A DNA stretch of 64,000 bases from Hyphomonas sp. Mor2 (GTDB taxonomy: Bacteria > Pseudomonadota > Alphaproteobacteria > Caulobacterales > Hyphomonadaceae): NCBI RefSeq assembly GCF_001854405.1, contig NZ_CP017718.1, forward strand, positions 3,564,092 through 3,628,091, given 5' to 3'. A program made the position numbers and the translations under genes. Each line of letters opens with the position of its first letter. Position 1 is the stretch's first letter. The notes beneath the pieces are model-generated. The model saw only the letters and a program-made list of their open reading frames with translations. It was not told the DNA's origin and ran no database searches. Shown here piece by piece: positions 8,175 through 17,932 of the stretch.

Positions 8175-9323
8175 GTGTTGAAACAAGGTGACCTCCTGAC
8201 GGCCCCGGCATTTGAGCTTGTCGGCGGCGACACTGCGCGGTTGGTGCTGCGCGGCGATTGGGTCGTGACGGCCTTGTCTGACGTCGATCGCGCCCTCGGA
8301 AATGGCGCGCTGGCGGACGGCACGACGCTCACCGAAGTGGATGTTTCAGAGCTTGGCAGTCTCGACACGGCAGGCGCCTTCCTGATCGATCGAACTTTGC
8401 GAGAGATAGGCGGCGACCCGGCTCTGACCGGCGCCTCCGTCGAAGTGCAGGCGCTGCTGCAGCAGGCGCGCACGCTGGCGACGCAGGAAGAACATGCCCC
8501 GCCCGTCATCGAGGAAGGCCACGGTTTCGTCGATCTGCTCGAACGCACAGGTCGCAATGCCGAGCATTTGTGGCATGAGGCGCTGGAATCCCTTTCCTTT
8601 CTGGGCGCCACGCTCGCGGCGCTTTCAACGATCATCTGGCGGCCCGCAAAGATGCGCTGGACGGCGCTCGTCTCTGTCATGGAAGAGGCCGGTCTCGACG
8701 CTGTGCCAATCATTGCCTTTCTGAGTTTCTTTGTCGGCATGGTCGTCGCCTTCATTGGCGCAACGACCCTGGCGCAGTTTGGCGCAACCATCTTCGTGGT
8801 CGAGCTGGTCGGCTTCGGTGTCCTGCGAGAGCTAGGGGGCGTGTTGGTGGCGATCATCATTGCCGGGCGCACTAATTCCGCCTTCACCGCGCAAATTGGT
8901 GCGATGAAGATGCGTCAGGAAATCGACGCGATGCAGACACTTGGCCTCGACCCGATGCATGTGATCGTCGCACCGCGCGTGCTCGCCATGATGATCATGG
9001 TGCCCGTCCTGACCTTTATCGGCATGCTAACCGCGATTGCGGGCGGGATGAGCGTCGGTTGGCTGATCCTGGATATCAATCCGACCGTGTTCTTTAACCG
9101 CCTGCAGGACAATGTCCCGATCGATCAGTTCTGGATCGGGATGTCCAAGGCGCCGGTCTTCGGCCTGGCGATTGCCCTGATCGGGTGTCGCCAGGGCCTC
9201 GAGGTGGGTGGCAGCGTTCAGTCGCTCGGTCAGCATACGACCAAGTCCGTGGTCCAGGCGCTCTTCGCCATTATCGTTATCGATGCCTTCTTCGCCCTGT
9301 TCTATCAGGAGCTCGGCATATGA
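8175..9323 (+). CDS. MlaE-family ABC permease with N-terminal STAS-like domain
   Basis: A 382-residue inner-membrane permease of the Mla/MCE phospholipid transport type. Residues ~1-110 form a soluble STAS-like domain (VDVSELGSLDTAGAFLIDRT); the MlaE permease follows from ~140 with several membrane helices and the family segments GFGVLRELGGVLVAIIIAGR and AMQTLGLDPMHVIVAPRV. The start is GTG with AAGG seven bases upstream. The stop overlaps the ATG of the ATPase (ATGA). The fused STAS domain replaces a separate MlaB subunit, as in many alphaproteobacteria. It probably moves phospholipids between inner and outer membrane. Confidence 0.92.
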   Translation: MLKQGDLLTAPAFELVGGDTARLVLRGDWVVTALSDVDRALGNGALADGTTLTEVDVSELGSLDTAGAFLIDRTLREIGGDPALTGASVEVQALLQQARTLATQEEHAPPVIEEGHGFVDLLERTGRNAEHLWHEALESLSFLGATLAALSTIIWRPAKMRWTALVSVMEEAGLDAVPIIAFLSFFVGMVVAFIGATTLAQFGATIFVVELVGFGVLRELGGVLVAIIIAGRTNSAFTAQIGAMKMRQEIDAMQTLGLDPMHVIVAPRVLAMMIMVPVLTFIGMLTAIAGGMSVGWLILDINPTVFFNRLQDNVPIDQFWIGMSKAPVFGLAIALIGCRQGLEVGGSVQSLGQHTTKSVVQALFAIIVIDAFFALFYQELGI

Positions 9324-10090
9324 GCGCCGATATCGCCATCCAGGTGCGCGGTCTGAAGACCGCTTATGGCACCCATGTCGTACATGAGCATCTCGATCTC
9401 GACGTGCGCCGCGGCGAAGTGGTCGGGATTATCGGTCCGTCCGGATGTGGGAAATCGGTGCTGCTGCGGGCGATTACGGGCCTGAAGGAACCGAGCGCGG
9501 GTGAGGTGCACGTGTTCGGCCAGGACGTGCTGCACTTGCAGAATGAGGATGTCGCGGCCTTGCAGAGCCTGTGGGGCATCATGTTTCAGGATGGGGCACT
9601 GTTTTCCAACCTGACCGTGCGCGAGAATGTCATGGTTCCCATGAAGGAACACACCGATCTCGCCTTGCCGCTGATGCAGCAGCTCGCCGATCAGAAGATC
9701 CGGATGTCCGGGCTGGAGACCTGGGCGGGCCGAAAATACCCCTCTGACCTCTCTGGCGGCATGCGTAAACGCGCCGCTCTGGCCCGTGCCTTGGCGCTGG
9801 ATCCCCCGCTATTGTTCCTGGATGAGCCGACTGCCGGACTTGACCCGATTACCGCCGCAGGATTTGATCAATTGATCCGCGATCTGCAGAAATCGCTGGG
9901 ATTGACCGTGTTTCTGGTGACTCACGATGTCGATACGCTGGCCGTGACCTGCGACCGGATCGCCGTGCTGGGCGAGAAAAAAGTGCTCGCAATTGGCACG
10001 ATGGATGAATTGAGAAAAGAGCCTCATCCCTGGATTCAGGACTATTTCGGGGGGCCAAGAGGCCGCGGCGCAATTATGGGAGCCGGATGA
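9320..10090 (+). CDS. MlaF-family ABC transporter ATP-binding protein
   Basis: A 256-residue ATPase that powers the MlaE-type permease encoded just upstream. It shows Walker A GPSGCGKSV, signature LSGGMRKR and Walker B LLFLDEPTAGLD, followed by the H-loop VTHDVD. The true start is the ATG at 9320 inside the permease stop; a longer in-frame extension back to 9185 would overlap the permease almost entirely. It overlaps the downstream MCE gene by 4 bases. MlaF-type features include PWIQDYFGGPRGRG at the C-terminus. Confidence 0.93.
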   Translation: MSADIAIQVRGLKTAYGTHVVHEHLDLDVRRGEVVGIIGPSGCGKSVLLRAITGLKEPSAGEVHVFGQDVLHLQNEDVAALQSLWGIMFQDGALFSNLTVRENVMVPMKEHTDLALPLMQQLADQKIRMSGLETWAGRKYPSDLSGGMRKRAALARALALDPPLLFLDEPTAGLDPITAAGFDQLIRDLQKSLGLTVFLVTHDVDTLAVTCDRIAVLGEKKVLAIGTMDELRKEPHPWIQDYFGGPRGRGAIMGAG

Positions 10091-11049
10091 TGGAGACACG
10101 TGCGAATTACGCTCTGATCGGTGCGTTTGTGCTGATGGCGGCTGCCGCCATTGTCGGATTTGCCCTCTGGCTCGGCTCGTCCCAGTTCAATCGCGATTAT
10201 GCCCAATATGATGTCGTGTTCCCGGGCCCTGTGACGCTCGAGGAGGGCGCTTCGGTGCGCTATATCGGGATCAAGGTGGGCGAGGTGGAAAGCGTCCGCA
10301 TCGATCGCCGGGACGCCTCGCTGGTGCGGGCCCGCCTGCGGGTCGATCGCTCGACCCCGGTCAAGGCTGACAGCACTGCGATTATCGATTTTGCCGGGAT
10401 TACCGGCGTGACCTTCGTTCAGATCAATGCGGGCACCGAAGCGGCCGGACCGCTGCTGCCGCCGCCTTATCAGGAAATTCCGGTCATCCGGGCCGGCGAG
10501 ACACCGCTGGCCGCCTTGTTCGATGGCGGCGCACAGGTGATGGCCCAGGCCGGAGTCACCATGGAACAATTGAGCGGTCTGATGACCGAAGACAATGTCC
10601 AGGCCTTGTCTGAGATCCTGCACAATGTCCGCGATATTACTGCGGCGCTCTCGGAAGACGACAAGGCTCTGCTCGCCCAGAGCCTCGCCACCCTGGCTTC
10701 GCTCGAACGCGCCGGCGACAATCTCAGCGCGGCCTCGGACGATATTACCCGGGTGGCGACGTCAGTAGATGGTGAGCTGGAGAGCCTGAACGCGGAGCTG
10801 AAAGCCCTGGTGGCTGAACTGAACACCGCGACGGGCAGTGCCAACACGACGCTTGAAGAAAGCCGCAAGGCCATTGTCGCGGCGACCGCTTTGGTTGAAG
10901 GCGGTGCCTCTGACACGGTGCAGCAAACCAGCCTCGCGGCGCAGGAGCTGCGGATCCTGATCGCCCGGCTTGATCGTCTGACCCGCGAAATCGAACAGAA
11001 CCCTCAGGGCTTTGTCGTCGGCAATCCCCTGCCATATGAGGACCGCTGA
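10087..11049 (+). CDS. MlaD/MCE-domain lipid-binding protein
   Basis: A 320-residue protein anchored by one N-terminal membrane helix (about residues 8-30). The MCE domain (about 40-120) follows, with the typical FPGPVTLEEGASVRYIGIKV and the VKADSTAIIDFAGITGVTFVQI segment. The C-terminal ~170 residues are a long helical, coiled-coil-like tail rich in Ala, Leu and Ser, as in single-MCE proteins that form periplasmic tubes. Third gene of the Mla-like operon; its start overlaps the ATPase stop. Confidence 0.92.
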   Translation: MMETRANYALIGAFVLMAAAAIVGFALWLGSSQFNRDYAQYDVVFPGPVTLEEGASVRYIGIKVGEVESVRIDRRDASLVRARLRVDRSTPVKADSTAIIDFAGITGVTFVQINAGTEAAGPLLPPPYQEIPVIRAGETPLAALFDGGAQVMAQAGVTMEQLSGLMTEDNVQALSEILHNVRDITAALSEDDKALLAQSLATLASLERAGDNLSAASDDITRVATSVDGELESLNAELKALVAELNTATGSANTTLEESRKAIVAATALVEGGASDTVQQTSLAAQELRILIARLDRLTREIEQNPQGFVVGNPLPYEDR

Positions 11050-11051
11050 TC

Positions 11052-11636
11052 ATGAGACAGACCTTGATCTCCATCGCGATACTGACGCCGCTGCTGGGCG
11101 GGTGCCTTTCGGTCTTGCCGGAACCGGCCACACCGGACGCGCTGTACCAGGTTGAGGCGGCCCAGAAGTTTGACGGCCTGGCGCAGCACCTGATTGTTCG
11201 CGAGCCCGAAGCGCCGCGCCTGATCGCCGGTCAGGGCATGGTCAGCGAAGGCCCGAATGGTGGCCTGCGCCTGGTGCCAAGCGTCGAATGGTCGGGTAGC
11301 GCCACGCGCCAGATCCAGCTGGCCATGATTGACAGTTTCAAGGTCGGCGAGAGCGGCAATGCCCTCCTGCCCGAAATGGGGGTCAGCGCGGATTTTGAGC
11401 TTGGCAGCCAGCTGAAAGTGCTCAGCCTGCAAGGGGACCGTGCGCGCTGCGTGATGACGCTCAGCCTGGTCAGAACCGGCAATCGCGACCTGGTGGCGCT
11501 GACAGAGATCTCGGCCTCCAGCATGGCCACAAGTGGCAATAATCGCGATCGTGCCATCGCCTTGCGCGAAGCGGCCTCAGACTGCGCGGCGCAGGCGGCA
11601 CAATTTGCGGTCGCCTCCACGCCCGCCGCTGACTAG
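11052..11636 (+). CDS. ABC-type transport auxiliary lipoprotein (PqiC/LptE-like)
   Basis: A 194-residue lipoprotein with signal and lipobox (TPLLGGC). The ALYQVEA, RLIAGQGM and LVPSVEWSGSATRQIQ segments are typical of the auxiliary lipoprotein that closes MCE operons and sits at the outer membrane to receive or hand over lipid. It follows the MCE gene after 2 bases. Its TAG interlocks with the stop of the convergent histidine kinase gene. Confidence 0.85.
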   Translation: MRQTLISIAILTPLLGGCLSVLPEPATPDALYQVEAAQKFDGLAQHLIVREPEAPRLIAGQGMVSEGPNGGLRLVPSVEWSGSATRQIQLAMIDSFKVGESGNALLPEMGVSADFELGSQLKVLSLQGDRARCVMTLSLVRTGNRDLVALTEISASSMATSGNNRDRAIALREAASDCAAQAAQFAVASTPAAD

Positions 11637-13948
11637 GCGACCGAACTCGCAGATTTTGTCTGATGCTCCGGGATCGGCAGGAAGAAACTGACTTGCGTGC
11701 CGCGACCTTCCTCGCTGGCAATGGTCAGGCGGCCGCCATGCATTTCGGCAAATGACTTGGTCAGGGCAAGGCCGAGGCCGGTGCCATCAAAATTGCGGTC
11801 GCGCGTATCGCTGACCTGTTCGAACGGCTCACCCAGCCGAGGCAAGGCGTCCGCCGGGATGCCGATGCCATTGTCGCGCACCGCGATCCGCAGTTCCGGA
11901 CCTTTTTGATCAACCGTCACCCGAACCTCGCCGCCCGCATCGGTAAACTTGATGGCATTCGAGACCAGGTTCAGAATCATCTGCCGGATCGCACGGTGAT
12001 CGGCCTCGACCAGGGGTAGTCCCGGATTTGCGACCAGTTTGAGCTCGACCTCTTTTTCTTCGGCTCGGCGGCGGATCATGCGGACGGCGGCGTCGACCGG
12101 ATCGACAATGTCGATCGGATGCAGATCCACTGTCATCTTGCCCGCCTCGATCTTCGCCATGTCGAGAATGTCGGTAATCATGTCCAGCAAGTGCTTGCCG
12201 GAATCGAGAATGTCCTGCGCATATTCCTTGTACCGTTCATCGCCGAGCGGACCGTACATCTCCGTCGCCAGGATTTCGGAGAACCCATTGATCGCATTCA
12301 GGGGCGTGCGCAGCTCATGGCTCATATTGGCGAGGAAGGCGCTTTTCGAGTTGGCCGAACGTTCGGCGCGTTGTTTTTCCGATTTCAGACTCTTGGTCAG
12401 TTCGGCTGCGGTGGATTCCGAGCGTTCCAGCTCGGCCACCAGTTTGCGCAAGCGGGCTTGCTGCTTGGTCAGCTCAACCTCGTTGCGGACATCGCTGGAC
12501 ACATCCAGCCCCATGGTGATCATTCCGCCTGACTTGGTGGCGCGCTCGACCATCTTGAACCAGCGGCCCGATTTGATCTTGATGATTTCAGCGCGATCAT
12601 CCGCCGCTTTCGGACGGCGCTCTGTCACGTTCGCCGCCTGTGCCAGCATCACCGTGTCATAGCCCATGCCAGCACGGACTGTCGGCTCGAGGCCAAACAC
12701 TTTCAGAAAGGCGCGGTTCCAATAGGTGAGGCGTTTGCGGGAATCCCAAAGCGCGAAGGGTCCGGAAAAGCTCTCCAGCGCCCCACGCAGGCGGCTTTCG
12801 GCCTGTTTGGTACGGGTAATCGCGACCTTCATTTCCGTGACATCCCGGAGGACGCCATTCAGCTGACCACTCTGCTCGTCAGGCTTCGCGCGCATGTCGA
12901 ACCAGATTGTCCGATCGGCGTTTGCGAACACCTGGGAAATGAACCCGCGCTCATGCAGGGTCGAGAGCGATTGCTCCATCGTGCCGCGATGTTCCTCGTT
13001 GACATATTTGAGGATTTCCTTGGCCGAGAGTTCGATCTCCCCCGGCTCGCCGAGCAGCTGTCCGGCTTCCTCGCTGAAAGTGAACCGGTGGGTCTTGAAA
13101 TTCCACGACCAGAACCCGGCCTTGGCCTGTTGAAGGACCGTTCTGAGGATACGGCCGGCGCGAGTGGCCTCGCCTTCATAGGTCTCGGATTCTGTCCGGC
13201 GTTGTTCCAACAGTCTGAACAGGCCGAGTATGGCAAGGGCCGGACCCAGCAGCAGCAGCGCATAAACGGCAAGTCCGGCAAGCGTCGACCGCGTCATGAA
13301 GGGGAAGGCGGTTTCGATACAAACCGACATGTTCGCGCGGGTCACAGGAGAGCAGGCCGCGACATGCTGTGAGGACCCGAATTTCGCCCCGTCCAGGGTT
13401 TCGGGTTGCAATGAAATCTCACGCGCGCCTTGCGCGACGGGCAGCCAGGACTCAGCCGGCACCACGCCGAGCCGCGGACCCCCGGAATCGGGGTCGAAGA
13501 CGATGACAATGTCCTGGGTGCGCGTCAGACCGGCGGTCTGCGATCCGGCCAGGAGGGCTGATCCTGTCTCGCCAGCGTCGCGCAAGCGCGATCCCGGGTT
13601 TGCCGTGAGCGCGTCGGTCAGCGTGACGATGGTTTCCAGATCCGGTTGTGCTCTGGCCGTTTGGGTCGGGGACCAGCCGGCCTGATAGCCGAGGCGCATG
13701 GCCTGTTCGACGGCCTTGACCTTGCCACCGACATTTTCCGATACGGCGAGGGCTTCGCGATGGGCTTCGACCTGTTTGGCGGACAGGTCGCTGGCGCGAT
13801 CATCATAGGCCTTTATGCCGAGCGCGATACCTTCGATGAGAATGATCAGGCCAAGGGCTTTGGTCAGGCTCAGCGTCGGCCGCGACGAAAACCGTCCGAC
13901 CTTCCTGGTCTTGCCAGATCGCGCCTGTTGACGTGCCACAGCCCGCAC
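11633..13948 (-). CDS. PAS-domain sensor histidine kinase, PleC/DivJ-like
   Basis: A 771-residue membrane kinase. TM1 ~29-46, an extracytoplasmic region ~50-220, TM2 ~222-245, PAS domains ~265-380 and ~385-490, a coiled coil to ~535, the HisKA box FLANMSHELRTPLNAINGFS (phospho-acceptor His544), and HATPase N/G boxes NLVSNAIKFT, DNGIGIP and GTGLGLAL. The segment YGPLGDERYKEYAQDI after the H-box is characteristic of the PleC/DivJ/PdhS group that controls DivK phosphorylation and polar development in Caulobacterales. The GTG at 13948 has little spacing from AGAAAG; a GTG three codons later has a better-placed AAAGG. No response regulator is adjacent. Confidence 0.88.
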   Translation of the reverse strand: MRAVARQQARSGKTRKVGRFSSRPTLSLTKALGLIILIEGIALGIKAYDDRASDLSAKQVEAHREALAVSENVGGKVKAVEQAMRLGYQAGWSPTQTARAQPDLETIVTLTDALTANPGSRLRDAGETGSALLAGSQTAGLTRTQDIVIVFDPDSGGPRLGVVPAESWLPVAQGAREISLQPETLDGAKFGSSQHVAACSPVTRANMSVCIETAFPFMTRSTLAGLAVYALLLLGPALAILGLFRLLEQRRTESETYEGEATRAGRILRTVLQQAKAGFWSWNFKTHRFTFSEEAGQLLGEPGEIELSAKEILKYVNEEHRGTMEQSLSTLHERGFISQVFANADRTIWFDMRAKPDEQSGQLNGVLRDVTEMKVAITRTKQAESRLRGALESFSGPFALWDSRKRLTYWNRAFLKVFGLEPTVRAGMGYDTVMLAQAANVTERRPKAADDRAEIIKIKSGRWFKMVERATKSGGMITMGLDVSSDVRNEVELTKQQARLRKLVAELERSESTAAELTKSLKSEKQRAERSANSKSAFLANMSHELRTPLNAINGFSEILATEMYGPLGDERYKEYAQDILDSGKHLLDMITDILDMAKIEAGKMTVDLHPIDIVDPVDAAVRMIRRRAEEKEVELKLVANPGLPLVEADHRAIRQMILNLVSNAIKFTDAGGEVRVTVDQKGPELRIAVRDNGIGIPADALPRLGEPFEQVSDTRDRNFDGTGLGLALTKSFAEMHGGRLTIASEEGRGTQVSFFLPIPEHQTKSASSVA

Positions 13949-14055
13949 CTTTCTGGTCGCGTCCCTGGCGGACGCACTTCCACATCCGTCAGCTTTCGCG
14001 CCCGAAAGTTCAGGAACAGTTAACCACAGTCATGATTCTGTTAAGATTTGCAGGA

Positions 14056-16620
14056 TTAGCCAAGGGTGCGCGTGATGATATCCGACGCGTTTTTGGATAA
14101 GTCCTTTTCGCGCAGGGCCTTAAGCGCAGCCTCGGCTTCGCCGCGGGCTCGCGGTTCCAGCGACTTCCACTGCTCGAACGAGGTCAACAAACGCGCGGCC
14201 AGTGCCGGATTTGTCTTGTCGGCCTGAGCGATAATGTCCGCCACCAGGCGATACCCAGCGCCATCTGCGGCGTGGAAGGCTGGCAGGTTCTGCATTGCAA
14301 ACACCGCGACCACCGAACGGACACGGTTCGGATTGCTGAGATCAAAGTCACCGTGGCGGGTCAATTGATGCGCGTCCTCGACCGAGCCGGTGCTGGCCTG
14401 CACGGCAAACCACTTGTCCATGACGAGCGGGTTGTCCGACCATTTCTCCGCAAAGCCAGCAATGGCGTCTGCCTTGCTCGGCCCGTCTGCGACGGACAAT
14501 GCGCGCAGTGCGGACAGGCTTTCGGTCATGTTTGGCGCAGCCTCATAGACCTCGCGCAGGACGGTATCAGCGGTCTCGCCCAGTGCCCCGAGCAGGGCCA
14601 ACATGGCGCTCCTCAGTGCCCGAATCCCTGATTGCTCGGCATCTGGCTTGAACGGCGACGGCGAAGCGGCCTTCAGAATGGATTTTGCATCGCCTTCCAA
14701 TTCGCGGGCCAGCGCATGCTGCACGGCCTTGCGCGCATCGCTGAGCGCGCCGGGATCCGCTGGAATATGCTCCAGGAACAGCTCGCCCACATCGGGCAGT
14801 CGCGTGAGCAGGGCTGCGAAGGCCGGGTCTTCGACATTCGCCCGAACCGCGTTGGCAATGGCGGTGATGATGGCTGTGTCAGGGTGCGCTTTCTGATCAT
14901 AGGCGAGGGCCAGGATATCCTTCTTCACCAGCGCCTGCAGGGCATTCCATTGATTGAATGGATCATCATCAATCTGAGCGAGTGCGAGCACTTGCGCGTC
15001 GCTGATCTGGTGATCGAGCCGGATCGGCGCGGAGAAGCCGCGATTGAGAGAGACCAGCGGACGGGTTTTCTGACCGCTGACGCGCCAGACCAGTTCATCG
15101 CTGTCGAGGATCAGGGTGAGGTCTTCGACCTTGTCGCCGCTCGGCGTAAAGGCTGCCGCGCGGATCGGCATGGGCAGCGGCGCCGGGCGATCATTGCCCG
15201 GTGTCTTGGGATTGGACTGGCCGAGCAGGACGGTCAGCGTGCCGCTATCCTCATCCCAGATTTCGGTGGCGGTGACAGTCGGCGTACCGGGTTGGCTGTA
15301 CCAGCGGCGGAAATTGCTGAGCTCCTCGCCGCTCGCCTCTTCGAAACAGGCATAGAAATGCTCGATCGTGGTCGCTTCGCCATCGTGGCGATCGAAATAG
15401 ATCTGCATCCCACTCGCAAAAGCGTCGTCACCGATCAGCGTCTTGAGCATGCGGATCAGCTCGGCGCCTTTTTCATACACGGTTGCGGTGTAGAGATTAT
15501 CGATACTGGCATAGCTGTCGGGGCGGACCTGGTGGGCGAGCGGGCCGGCATCTTCGGCAAACTGGCGGGCGCGCAGGCGGATGACATCCTTGATCCGCTG
15601 CACCGGACGCGAGCGCATATCGGCGCTGAATTCCTGATCACGGAAAACAGTAAGCCCCTCTTTCAGGCACAGCTGGAACCAGTCGCGGCAGGTGATGCGG
15701 TTGCCGGTCCAGTTGTGGAAATATTCATGGCCGACAATGCTCTCAATCGCTTCGAAATCGGCATCGGTGGCCGTCGCTTCATCCGCCAGGACATAGGCCG
15801 AGTTGAAAATGTTGAGGCCCTTATTCTCCATCGCGCCGAAATTGAAATCGCGCACAGCGACAATGTTGAACACGCCGAGATCATACTCGCGGGCAAACAC
15901 CTGCTCGTCCCAGACCATGGAGGCTTTCAGGCTCTCCATCGCCCAGGCAGCGCGTTCGCCGTCGCCCTTGTCGACATGTACGGCGAGATCGACCTCTGCG
16001 CCATTCATGGTCGTGAACGTGTCGCGGTAGACGTCATAGTCGCCGGCACATAGGGCGAAGAGGTAAGACGGTTTCAGATGCGGGTCGTCCCATTCAGCGA
16101 AGTGGCGACCCTCGTCCAGGTCTCCGCTTGCGCCCGGCGTGCCATTGGACAGCAGGATCGGATATTTGGCCTTGTCGGCTTCGATTCGGACCTTGAACCG
16201 GCTCATCACGTCCGGACGGTCCGGCCAGTAGGTGATGCGGCGGAAGCCGACGCTCTCACATTGGGAACAGAACCGGTCGCCGGAAATGTAGAGCCCGGAC
16301 AGGGCCGTGTTCGCCGAGGGATCAATCGTGACCACTGTCTCCAGCGTGAAACTGTCCGGGACATCTTTCAGGGTCAGGGTCTCGTCGCCGAGGTCATAGG
16401 CGTCTTCACCGAGCACGGCACCGTTCAGACGCATTTCGGCGAGTTTCAGCAGCACTCCGTCAAGTTCCAGCGGTCCCTCGGAAAGCCTCCGTACCGCCAT
16501 TTTGGTGTGCACTTTGGTGGCACTCGGGTCGAGATCGAACCGCATCTCGACCGTGTCGATCGCGAACGGGTAGGGCGAATAATCGGCAAGCTTGATCTGA
16601 ACCGGCGTTTCAGTGCGCAT
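14056..16620 (-). CDS. pepN: aminopeptidase N (M1 family)
   Basis: An 854-residue zinc aminopeptidase of the proteobacterial PepN type, which removes N-terminal residues from peptides in the cytoplasm. It shows the substrate motif GAMENKGLN (262-270) and the zinc site HEYFHNW (His298, His302) with Glu321 eighteen residues on. CSQCESVGFRRITYWPDRPD is also typical of the PepN branch. I took the ATG at 16620, preceded by AAAGGT, rather than the in-frame start at 16677. It is monocistronic and has no signal peptide. Confidence 0.95.
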   Translation of the reverse strand: MRTETPVQIKLADYSPYPFAIDTVEMRFDLDPSATKVHTKMAVRRLSEGPLELDGVLLKLAEMRLNGAVLGEDAYDLGDETLTLKDVPDSFTLETVVTIDPSANTALSGLYISGDRFCSQCESVGFRRITYWPDRPDVMSRFKVRIEADKAKYPILLSNGTPGASGDLDEGRHFAEWDDPHLKPSYLFALCAGDYDVYRDTFTTMNGAEVDLAVHVDKGDGERAAWAMESLKASMVWDEQVFAREYDLGVFNIVAVRDFNFGAMENKGLNIFNSAYVLADEATATDADFEAIESIVGHEYFHNWTGNRITCRDWFQLCLKEGLTVFRDQEFSADMRSRPVQRIKDVIRLRARQFAEDAGPLAHQVRPDSYASIDNLYTATVYEKGAELIRMLKTLIGDDAFASGMQIYFDRHDGEATTIEHFYACFEEASGEELSNFRRWYSQPGTPTVTATEIWDEDSGTLTVLLGQSNPKTPGNDRPAPLPMPIRAAAFTPSGDKVEDLTLILDSDELVWRVSGQKTRPLVSLNRGFSAPIRLDHQISDAQVLALAQIDDDPFNQWNALQALVKKDILALAYDQKAHPDTAIITAIANAVRANVEDPAFAALLTRLPDVGELFLEHIPADPGALSDARKAVQHALARELEGDAKSILKAASPSPFKPDAEQSGIRALRSAMLALLGALGETADTVLREVYEAAPNMTESLSALRALSVADGPSKADAIAGFAEKWSDNPLVMDKWFAVQASTGSVEDAHQLTRHGDFDLSNPNRVRSVVAVFAMQNLPAFHAADGAGYRLVADIIAQADKTNPALAARLLTSFEQWKSLEPRARGEAEAALKALREKDLSKNASDIITRTLG

Positions 16621-16799
16621 CGCGGGACCTTTCTGGACGTGTTCTCTCTCATGTAGAGATCCAGCAATTGCTTGCAATCACAAGCGACCACGAGGCTGCA
16701 TTTTTCCCAGCGAAAGCCTACCGTGGGGTTATGGGTTTCCGCGCACGTCAACCGCGCTATTGTCTCGATCATACAAAATGACAGGGAGGCCGGTGGGCC

Positions 16800-17915
16800 A
16801 TGAATTTCGATTTTTCCGATGATCAGAAATTCCTCGGGAATGAGGCGCGAAAATTCCTCGACGGGGAATGCACAACGCAGCATGTCCGCGAGGTTCTGAA
16901 CGATGATGGCAAGAGCCATCACGAAGGGATCTGGCAGCAAGTCAAAGAGATGGGCTGGCTCGGCACAGCGATCCCTGAAGAGCATGGCGGGCTTGGCCTC
17001 GGGGCCCTGGAGCTCTGTGTTCTGGCCGAGGAAATGGGCCGCGCGCTGGCGCCGGTGCCGTTTGCCAGTACGGTCTATTTCTTTGCCGAAGGCCTGATGA
17101 TTGCCGGGAGTGACGCGCAGAAGGGCGCGGTATTGCCCGGCGTGGCCAGCGGCGACGTCATCGGCTGCTATGCGGCGAGCGAAGGGCCAGGCAATCCGGA
17201 TCCGGCCAAACTCTCGGTCAGTTTCGATGGCAGCAAGCTCAGCGGCACCAAGGTTCCGGTCACCGATGGGGATATTGCCACCCATGCGATCGTCCTCGCC
17301 AAGGAAGGCAGCGGCGCCAGCCTGGTCCTGGTCGATCTGAACGGCGATGGCGTTTCCCGCAAGAGCGTGAAGACGCTGGAGCCAACCCGCAGCCATGCAG
17401 AGATTACATTCGATGGCGCCGCTGGCGAGCGTCTGGGTGAGGCGGGCGCAGGGGCAGACCTCCATGATGCCATCATGAACCGCGCGGCCATCCTGCTGGC
17501 CTTTGAACAGCTTGGCGGGGCCACACGCTGCCTCGAAATGGCGACCGATTATGCCAAGGAGCGTTACGCCTTCGGCCGTCCGATTGGCGGCAATCAGGCG
17601 ATCAAGCACAAACTCGCGGACATGTATGTCAAAAACGAAGTGGCCCGCTCGAATTGCTATTATGGCGCCTGGGCGCTGTCGACCGACGCAGCTGAGCTTC
17701 CGGAGGCCGCCGCGGCTGCTCGTCTGGCGGCCAGTGAAGCCTACTGGTACGCGTCAAAAGAGAATATCCAAACCCACGGTGGTATGGGCTTTACCTGGGA
17801 AGTTGATTGCCATCTCTTCTATCGCAGAGCCAAGCTGCTCGCCGTGCAAGCCGGCGCCCCCAAGGTCTGGAAAGAAAAACTGGTCCGCGCGCTCGAATTG
17901 AAGAACGCGGCCTAA
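16800..17915 (+). CDS. acyl-CoA dehydrogenase (small-subunit type)
   Basis: A 371-residue FAD-dependent acyl-CoA dehydrogenase-fold protein. N-terminal helical domain (MNFDFSDDQKFLGNEARKFL), central beta domain, and the C-terminal helical domain with RYAFGRPIGGNQAIKHKLAD and the QTHGGMGFTWE segment. It is followed after 17 bases by a second, dissimilar acyl-CoA dehydrogenase. Such pairs (pimeloyl-CoA dehydrogenase small/large, or steroid heteromeric ACADs) act as mixed tetramers, which is my inference here. The substrate is unknown; medium or branched acyl-CoA thioesters are likely. Confidence 0.9.
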   Translation: MNFDFSDDQKFLGNEARKFLDGECTTQHVREVLNDDGKSHHEGIWQQVKEMGWLGTAIPEEHGGLGLGALELCVLAEEMGRALAPVPFASTVYFFAEGLMIAGSDAQKGAVLPGVASGDVIGCYAASEGPGNPDPAKLSVSFDGSKLSGTKVPVTDGDIATHAIVLAKEGSGASLVLVDLNGDGVSRKSVKTLEPTRSHAEITFDGAAGERLGEAGAGADLHDAIMNRAAILLAFEQLGGATRCLEMATDYAKERYAFGRPIGGNQAIKHKLADMYVKNEVARSNCYYGAWALSTDAAELPEAAAAARLAASEAYWYASKENIQTHGGMGFTWEVDCHLFYRRAKLLAVQAGAPKVWKEKLVRALELKNAA

Positions 17916-17932
17916 GGAACGGAGAAAGACAA

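Noticed and set aside
9185..9319. N-terminal extension of the Mla ATPase
   Set aside because: It overlaps the permease almost fully, whereas ATG 9320 gives the usual 4-base overlap and the normal ATPase N-terminus.
13994..14055. Paired TTAA motifs (GTTAACCACAG...CTGTTAAG) upstream of the kinase as a CtrA site
   Set aside because: The two TTAA elements are 17 bases apart rather than 7, so they do not form the CtrA consensus.
14632..16053. Long plus-strand ORF (473 codons) across pepN
   Set aside because: It is antisense to a well-supported pepN with HEYFHNW and GAMEN motifs; its translation has no family-like segments. GC-rich shadow frame.
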